Positions 61,292-64,000 of a stretch of DNA of 64,000 nucleotides are shown one piece after another. A model generated the notes under the pieces. That model had not been told where the DNA came from and made no database searches. It saw nothing but the letters and a program-made list of their open reading frames with translations. Numbering within the stretch: position 1 is the stretch's first letter; each line of letters starts with the position of its first letter. The stretch lies in contig NZ_CP071597.1 of the NCBI RefSeq assembly GCF_017357405.1, forward strand, positions 3,906,001 through 3,970,000, given 5' to 3'. The translations under genes and the position numbers were made by a program. The stretch is from Halomontanus rarus. GTDB taxonomy: Archaea > Halobacteriota > Halobacteria > Halobacteriales > Natrialbaceae.

Positions 61292-63364
61292 TCACCGCAA
61301 CTCGAGGAACCGCCGGTCGTCGCGCTCGCCGCGGGCGGGGTAGACGATCACGAAGTTCCCGTCGGTCAACCCCGAAACGCGCTTGGGGAGCGTTCGGAGT
61401 TCGGGGTGCCAACCGAGCGCGTTTCGGCGAGCGCTCACGACGACGACGAGTTGAGACGGACCCGTGCGCTCCGCGAGCCGGTCGATCAGGCCCTCCCAGT
61501 CGACGGCCTCGAACCGCGTCGGCACCTCGGGTTCGACCGCGTCGAACGCCTCCTCGAGCGTGTTCTGGGCCGTGCCCTCGGCGGCGTTCGCGGACGACGA
61601 TCGAGCCGGCTGTCCGTCGCCGTCGACAGCGAGCGCCCGAATCGGCGCGCCGACGTCACTCGCGATCCGTTTGAGCTGGCGGACGGCCTCGTCGAACCCC
61701 TGATTGTACTCGATCCCCGGCGGGAGGACGACCGTTACCTCGCTCGTCGCGCTGATCGACTCTCGAACCCGCGAAACGAAGACGAGCCGGTCGGTCCCGA
61801 CGAGTATTTGATCGATTACCTCCCCGAAGACTCGCTGGCCCCGCGAATCGGCGCCGTCCCAGCCGACGACGACCGTCGAGATCCGGTTCTCGACCGTCGC
61901 TCGAAGCACGCCGGAGGCGACGTTGTGATCGACGCGGGTCTGTGTGATCACCGGAACCGCCGCGCCGGCGGCGTACGCGACGACCTCCTCGAGGCTGGCT
62001 TCCGCGGCTGCGACGTCGGCCTCCACGCTCGGCCCGGGCTCGACGACGGTGAGCGCGTACAGCGGTGACGCGTCCCGGATCGCGAAGGCGAGATCGAACA
62101 GCCCACGGCGGTGCTGGGCCGTCGCCGAACTGGGAACGAGAATCCGCTGATCACGGTCGTCCGTGCCCCCGCTTCGTCCGGTCGTCCGGACCACTTCGCG
62201 GCCGTAGCGCTCGACGATCGCCGGACTGACGACGCTCACGACGAGTATCATGACGATGGTCCCGTTGAGTACGCTCTCGTCGAACAGGCCAACGTCGTAA
62301 CCGACGAGGACGATCGCCAGCGCGGCGGCGGCCTGACCGAGCGAGAGGCCGAACATCGCCATCCGTTCGGCACGCGAGTAGCCGAAGGCGGCGCCGGTCA
62401 GCCACGCGGCGGCCCACTTCGTCGCGAGGACGGCGACGACGAGCGTCGTCGAGACCAGCAGCGTCTCCCACCCCTCGAGGAGGACGCGAACGTCGACGAG
62501 CATTCCCACGGAGAGCAAGAAAAAGGGGATGAACAGCGCGTTCCCGACGAACTCGATGCGGTTCATCAGCGGCCCGCGGTGGGGTATCTGGCGGTTGAGC
62601 GCGAGCCCGGCGAGGAACGCGCCCACGATCGCCTCGATTCCGGCGACCATCGCGAGAAACGCGCTTCCGAAGGCGACCGCCAGGACGAACAGGTACTCGG
62701 GGGAACTCTCCTGGGTCGCCGTCCGGAAGAACCACTGGCTGAGCGGCGGCACGACGACCCAGACGAGGACGAAGAACGTCGAGACGCCGAGTACGAGCTG
62801 GAACCAGAACGTCGCGTCGAGGGTGCCGACTTCGGCGGCGACGACGACCGCGAGCACCAGCAGCGCGATCGTGTCGGTGACGATCGTGCCGCCGATCGTC
62901 GCCGTGATGCTCTCGTTGTCCGTGAGTCCGAGTCGCGAGACGACGGGGAACGCGAGCAGCGTGTGCGAGGCGAAGATCGAGGCGAACAGCGAAGCTGCGG
63001 GGACGGTCATGCCGAGTAACGCGACGCCGGCGGCCGTCCCGACCGCCTGCGGGATCAGAAAGGACAGCAAGCCGAACGCGAGACTCCGCTCGCGCGTTTC
63101 GACGAACTGCGCGAAATCGATCTCGAGGCCGGCGAGGAACATCAGATAGAGCAGGCCGACCTCGCCGAGCAGGACGATCGTCTCGCCGCGCTCGAGGAGT
63201 CCGACGCCGTTCGGGCCGACCGCCGCGCCGGCGAGGATGATGCCGACGATCCCCGGCAGTCGGTAGCGGTCGAGGACGAGCGGTGCGAGCAGAAAGATCA
63301 CGATCGCCAGCCAGAAGATCGCGACCGAGTCGGTGATCGGGATTCCGAGCCCGTCGGCGGTCAT
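61292..63364 (-). CDS. Kef-type (CPA2) cation:proton antiporter with UspA-like C-terminal domains
   Basis: 690 residues from MTADGLGIPITDSVAIFW; the upstream extension to 63583 lacks hydrophobic sequence and overlaps the promoter region. Residues about 10-390 hold 12-13 membrane segments with CPA2 signatures: GIVGIILAGAAVGPNGVGLL, LFASIFASHTLLAFPVVSRLGL and MVAGIEAIVGAFLAGLALNR. The last 280 residues are two universal-stress-like domains (QRILVPSSATAQHRR, STVVVGWDGADSRGQRVFGEVID, LVVVVSARRNALGWHPE) in place of the bacterial TrkA-N domain. It exchanges K+ or Na+ for H+. The adjacent gene at 63619 is divergent. Confidence 0.93.
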   Translation of the reverse strand: MTADGLGIPITDSVAIFWLAIVIFLLAPLVLDRYRLPGIVGIILAGAAVGPNGVGLLERGETIVLLGEVGLLYLMFLAGLEIDFAQFVETRERSLAFGLLSFLIPQAVGTAAGVALLGMTVPAASLFASIFASHTLLAFPVVSRLGLTDNESITATIGGTIVTDTIALLVLAVVVAAEVGTLDATFWFQLVLGVSTFFVLVWVVVPPLSQWFFRTATQESSPEYLFVLAVAFGSAFLAMVAGIEAIVGAFLAGLALNRQIPHRGPLMNRIEFVGNALFIPFFLLSVGMLVDVRVLLEGWETLLVSTTLVVAVLATKWAAAWLTGAAFGYSRAERMAMFGLSLGQAAAALAIVLVGYDVGLFDESVLNGTIVMILVVSVVSPAIVERYGREVVRTTGRSGGTDDRDQRILVPSSATAQHRRGLFDLAFAIRDASPLYALTVVEPGPSVEADVAAAEASLEEVVAYAAGAAVPVITQTRVDHNVASGVLRATVENRISTVVVGWDGADSRGQRVFGEVIDQILVGTDRLVFVSRVRESISATSEVTVVLPPGIEYNQGFDEAVRQLKRIASDVGAPIRALAVDGDGQPARSSSANAAEGTAQNTLEEAFDAVEPEVPTRFEAVDWEGLIDRLAERTGPSQLVVVVSARRNALGWHPELRTLPKRVSGLTDGNFVIVYPARGERDDRRFLELR

Positions 63365-63618
63365 ACTGGTGGTGTAACTATTTCGCTCGAGTCGGTGTCG
63401 CGGTCGGCCACGGGACGTTCGTTCGAGTCCCCACCGAACACGCGGATAAGCCTGTACGTGCGGTTCAATTCGTGAGAAGCAGGCGTCGAACGGTCGTCGT
63501 CGACTCGGATCGCGACCGTCTCGGAACACGAACTCGGCCGCGGACCGTCTTCCCGACTCGACTCCGTCGTCCGGCGGTTTCATTACCCGCGGGTGGATAT
63601 CCCGAGACGAACCACCGA

Positions 63619-64000
63619 ATGCGCCTCATTCAGACGCTCATCCCCGAATCGTCACGCGACGCGGTTATCGACGCCCTCGAGAAGGAAGGCGTCGACTACG
63701 CGATGTCGGAGGAGAGCGCGCGATCGGACTACAGCAACATCGCGTACATCCCGGTCGAGTCGGGCGAGGTCGAGCGGATCGTCGCCAGGTTGCGCGACGC
63801 CGGTATCGAACGCGAGGGGTACATGGTCGTCAGCGACGCCGAAACGATCGTCTCCGATCGCTTCGAACAGCGCCGCGAGGACGAGGCCGACGAAACGGCC
63901 GTCGAGCGTATCTCGCGGGAGGAACTCAGGTCGACCGCACAGAACCTCTCGCGGAGCACGCCCAACTACATCGCGTTCACCGTCGTCAGCGCCATCGTCG
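63619..64000 (+). CDS. DUF389/TIGR00341-family membrane protein, 3'-truncated by the window edge
   Basis: 127 codons are visible with no stop. The start MRLIQTLIPESSRDAVIDALEKEGVDYAMSEES, then DYSNIAYIPVESGEVERIVARLRDAGI, matches the N-terminal cytoplasmic domain of DUF389/TIGR00341 proteins. The first membrane helix begins at the right edge (TPNYIAFTVVSAIV). Family role is unknown. It is divergent from the antiporter gene, with a 254-base shared region (63365-63618). Confidence 0.85.
   Translation, partial: MRLIQTLIPESSRDAVIDALEKEGVDYAMSEESARSDYSNIAYIPVESGEVERIVARLRDAGIEREGYMVVSDAETIVSDRFEQRREDEADETAVERISREELRSTAQNLSRSTPNYIAFTVVSAIV

Overview
The window is about 64 kb of high-GC DNA from a halophilic archaeon (class Halobacteria; the gene set would fit Natrialbales, but that is inference). 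Signs seen directly are acidic, lysine-poor proteins, strong C/G third-position bias, TATA boxes about 25-35 bases before start codons with very short or no leaders, split-PAS and HalOD1 signalling proteins, TrmB regulators, an Orc1/Cdc6 gene and an intron-containing tRNA-Gln. Housekeeping genes (methionyl- and leucyl-tRNA synthetases, SufCBD, heme synthesis) argue for the main chromosome.

Layout. 1-8.1 kb: 3' part of methionyl-tRNA synthetase, a membrane histidine kinase, a GYD protein, acyl-CoA dehydrogenase, a PadR regulator, a membrane zincin and a small conserved protein. 8.7-19.0 kb: sugar-acid catabolism. A three-gene UxaA-type dehydratase operon is followed by an FAH-family hydrolase, an enolase-superfamily dehydratase, a Gfo/Idh/MocA oxidoreductase, an amidohydrolase-type lactonase, an alpha-L-fucosidase and a short-chain dehydrogenase. 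Together the last six could release L-fucose and oxidise it to pyruvate plus lactate. 19.0-21.1 kb: a replication origin with an unusual array of 20-bp ORB-like repeats next to orc1/cdc6. 21.2-25 kb: a CtaA-CtaB fusion for heme A/O synthesis, an aldo/keto reductase and an F420-type flavin oxidoreductase. 25.1-38.5 kb: an alpha-glucan/sugar uptake locus with two TrmB regulators flanking a CUT1 ABC transporter, cytoplasmic GH15 and GH13 enzymes and an unrecognised enzyme. 38.6-46.9 kb: an ABC-2 exporter, an HtrA-like protease, a DUF420 membrane protein, a J-domain protein, a HalOD1 protein and leucyl-tRNA synthetase. 47.0-48.6 kb: a scarred region with a truncated glycosyltransferase, tRNA-Gln with an intron, a 23-bp duplication of the tRNA 3' end (an attachment-site signature) and an HNH endonuclease. 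48.8-64 kb: a zinc-ribbon protein, a DtxR regulator, a ferritin-like protein, a ribbon-helix-helix protein, an amino-acid permease with a UspA protein, the sufCBD operon, a Trm112-like protein, the CbiX/DR2241 cobalamin pair, a Kef antiporter-UspA fusion and the start of a DUF389/TIGR00341 membrane protein.

The most interesting signals are: (1) a 59-bp palindromic element occurring twice, 42 kb apart, in the same orientation upstream of a histidine kinase and of a HalOD1 output-domain gene; (2) the atypical ORB array, eight direct copies spaced close to whole helical turns plus one inverted copy across an AT-rich tract; (3) a split UxaA dehydratase whose two large-subunit paralogues have lost complementary halves of the family motifs; (4) the predicted L-fucose oxidation island; (5) the tRNA-Gln att scar beside an HNH gene. 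All functional statements are from reading the sequence; no database search was run.
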